Below the pieces are notes generated by a model, which was not told the origin of the DNA, made no database searches, and saw nothing but the letters and a program-made list of their open reading frames with translations. Shown one piece after another: positions 62,308 through 64,000 of a stretch of 64,000 nt of DNA. Location of the stretch: NCBI RefSeq assembly GCF_040702995.1, contig NZ_CP159992.1, positions 2,443,501 to 2,507,500 of the forward strand, read 5' to 3'. Origin of the DNA: Paenibacillus sp. AN1007 (GTDB taxonomy: Bacteria; Bacillota; Bacilli; Paenibacillales; Paenibacillaceae). Numbering within the stretch: the stretch's first letter is position 1; each line of letters begins with the position of its first letter. The position numbers were made by a program, and so were the translations under genes.

Positions 62308-64000
62308 ATGTTGAAGGAAACGTTTTCAAAAGAAAATGCCTCTATTTTTCAGAAGCTGGCGCTTGGTCTGATTTTGATGTTTGTACTGATTATCTTGATC
62401 TTCTGGTGGATCTATCGATTAAACGTAGACGAAATTCAGCGTGAGCTGCAGAAGAATAAACTGGGCGAAGTACGCTTCATGTCTTCCCAGCTGTCTAATC
62501 AATTTGAGCAGGTATTAATGAATGCGCTGACATTATCCGAGGATCAGTCGGTTAGAGGGTATACGTATGCCCTCACTTACGGGAATGATTTTGCTAAATA
62601 CAAAGCCAAGCTGGAGCTGATTGAGAAGCTGGCCCTTAACAGTGCCTCCACCGCATGGAACAATACGATCATTCTATACTATCCGGATGAGAAGGCTACT
62701 GTATCTTCGGATCGCAATTTTTCATTTCAGCCGTTCATCATGTCCGAAGATCCGTTGGATAAATGGATGTTACATATGAACAAGGATGGTACGGGGTATT
62801 ATTCGCATCTTACCAAGGGACATCGAGGACCGATGTACATTGAGATCCGGATATCACTCGAAGTGCTGCAGAAAATGATGTCTGAATATACTTCCGGGAC
62901 ACCGATGCTGTATGATTCGCATTTTAAAACAGCCATTCGGGGAGCGGGTTCCTCACAACTTGCCGAAGCTGACACACAGGTTATTCCGCAGATCAGAGAT
63001 GATAGCGGTTTCTTCGAAATCGCATTTCAGGATCAGAATTATTTCATTAGTTATATGAAAGCAAGTATTCTCGATTTGTACTTTATTGATTACCATCTCA
63101 CCAATCAGCTGCAGCAGTCCATCTCACGTAACAATACGCTGTTTGTGCTGGCCCTTGCAGCGCTGCTCCTGCTCTCTCTGCTGTATACGCTGGCGCTGCG
63201 GAATCAGATCCAACAACCGATTATCCGTCTTCGCAAAGCAATCGATCGTTTTGACCGGGGAGATTTCTCCAGCCGTGTGGATGAAACACAGACTCTTGAA
63301 TTTCGAATATTAGGGCGGTCATTTAATCGGATGGCCGAGAATACCCAAACGTTAATAGAGCAGGTGCTGCTTGGAGAGCTTTCGGTCAAAGAGGCCAGGT
63401 TGAAGCAGTATCAGGCCCAAATCAATCCACATTTTCTATACAACTGTCTGAACTATATTCAGAGCAAATCCAGTGTAAAAGACTATGAATCTGTGACCGC
63501 CATGACCCTGGAGCTGGCTGCCTATTGCCGTTACATTCACCGCATTGAAGATTTGGATTCTTCGCTGGGTGAAGAACTTCGGTTTGTGAATCATTACATG
63601 TCCATCATACATATGCGAAAAAAAAGTATTACCTGTGAGATTCATGTGCCCAAACAGCTTCTATCCATACGGATCCCTCGCATGATCCTGCAGCCGCTCG
63701 TTGAGAATGGTGTCAAACACGGGATAGAACCCTCCATGGGTCCCGGGAAAATTACGATTCGTGCAGAGCAGGATCAAGAGTTCATACGTATTACAGTTGC
63801 AGACAATGGCGTAGGCATGCCTGCAGAACGGCTTGCACTTATCAGCCAACATATGGATGAAATAACCCGTCCGGAAGAACAGATTGGAACAGGAGTCCGA
63901 AATGTGAATCAGCGATTGAAGCTCACCTACGGCAAACGGTCAGGGCTCTCGATAGAGTCCGGCTTATATGAAGGAACGGTGTGTATCATTACTATACATA
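62308..64000 (+). CDS. YesM-type sensor histidine kinase (3' end outside window)
   Basis: The visible 564 codons make almost all of a YesM-type kinase. Seen: membrane segment 1 (about residues 17-37), an extracytoplasmic domain of about 235 residues, membrane segment 2 (about 275-297), HAMP, the His_kinase domain QYQAQINPHFLYNCLNYIQS with the phospho-acceptor histidine, LQPLVENGVKHGI and VADNGVGM for ATP. The frame is open to the window edge. ATG 62308 has AGGGGGG eight bases upstream. Its response regulator is probably just outside. A cre-like sequence overlaps codons 3-7. Confidence 0.92.
   Translation, partial: MLKETFSKENASIFQKLALGLILMFVLIILIFWWIYRLNVDEIQRELQKNKLGEVRFMSSQLSNQFEQVLMNALTLSEDQSVRGYTYALTYGNDFAKYKAKLELIEKLALNSASTAWNNTIILYYPDEKATVSSDRNFSFQPFIMSEDPLDKWMLHMNKDGTGYYSHLTKGHRGPMYIEIRISLEVLQKMMSEYTSGTPMLYDSHFKTAIRGAGSSQLAEADTQVIPQIRDDSGFFEIAFQDQNYFISYMKASILDLYFIDYHLTNQLQQSISRNNTLFVLALAALLLLSLLYTLALRNQIQQPIIRLRKAIDRFDRGDFSSRVDETQTLEFRILGRSFNRMAENTQTLIEQVLLGELSVKEARLKQYQAQINPHFLYNCLNYIQSKSSVKDYESVTAMTLELAAYCRYIHRIEDLDSSLGEELRFVNHYMSIIHMRKKSITCEIHVPKQLLSIRIPRMILQPLVENGVKHGIEPSMGPGKITIRAEQDQEFIRITVADNGVGMPAERLALISQHMDEITRPEEQIGTGVRNVNQRLKLTYGKRSGLSIESGLYEGTVCIITIH
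62315..62328. promoter_or_regulatory. cre-like sequence inside the kinase start
   Basis: AGGAAACGTTTTCA matches the catabolite-responsive element TGWAANCGNTNWCA in 12 of 14 positions and overlaps codons 3 to 7. An internal cre would act as a CcpA roadblock. Chance match is possible. Confidence 0.3.

Overview
The window looks like chromosomal DNA of a Paenibacillus-type Firmicute. Supporting signs are moderate G+C, strong GGAGG-type ribosome binding sites, many TTG and GTG starts, family 3/32/78 glycoside hydrolases, an LplA/LplB/LplC-type sugar importer, YesM/YesN-type two-component proteins and a remnant of a copper-amine-oxidase-like stalk domain. Genus level is inference. I saw no rRNA, tRNA, CRISPR array, insertion sequence or prophage.

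Layout. 1-14.4 kb is a glycoside-degradation region: a leftward operon GH3 beta-glycosidase > epimerase-type SDR with a C-terminal zinc-finger-like tail > GH78 alpha-L-rhamnosidase (cut by the window edge), a divergent AraC regulator, a GPH-family sugar symporter, a chemoreceptor, a second GH3, and a divergent YesN-type response regulator broken by a frameshift. 14.6-19.6 kb holds a TetR regulator, an MMPL/RND exporter and a NarL-type two-component system that resembles Bacillus YdfHI-YdfJ; repeated GTAC-containing sites lie before both the exporter and the kinase. 19.8-26.6 kb has two unknown proteins, a Fur-box-controlled siderophore-binding lipoprotein, an MFS transporter/universal stress protein pair with an XRE-cupin regulator, and a stand-alone MurF. 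27-34.9 kb is amino-acid and redox metabolism: threonine dehydrogenase plus KBL, aldo/keto reductase with a divergent MerR and a MerR-style promoter, a flavin reductase-like protein, and IlvD with a GntR regulator.

35-38.5 kb is a decayed accessory stretch: a surface-protein fragment, an Imm26-like immunity gene and a leucine-rich-repeat gene, each with a single-base frameshift at a short homopolymer, and a nucleotidyltransferase. 38.8-47 kb carries an OmpR-type two-component system divergent from a PAF-acetylhydrolase-like enzyme, a CPCC protein, a second chemoreceptor and a BCCT osmolyte transporter. 47-53.2 kb has a protein made of seven 38-residue RCC1-like repeats, two acetyltransferases, an ABC exporter and a methyltransferase; the last two are each preceded by a small overlapping reading frame. 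53.3-60.3 kb is a sucrose/fructan-type operon (two permeases > binding lipoprotein > GH32 > fructokinase with an internal deletion) with a divergent LacI regulator. The window ends with an acetyltransferase, an aminoglycoside-phosphotransferase-fold protein and a YesM-type kinase cut by the edge.

No single new system stands out. The most interesting items are local: the GH3/SDR-zinc finger/GH78 operon, the likely AUU-started TetR gene whose operator overlaps its ribosome binding site, several clear operator architectures, the intracellular RCC1-like propeller, the leader-like small frames, and a run of broken genes with a possible common cause. All functional calls come from reading the sequence and family knowledge; no database search was run.
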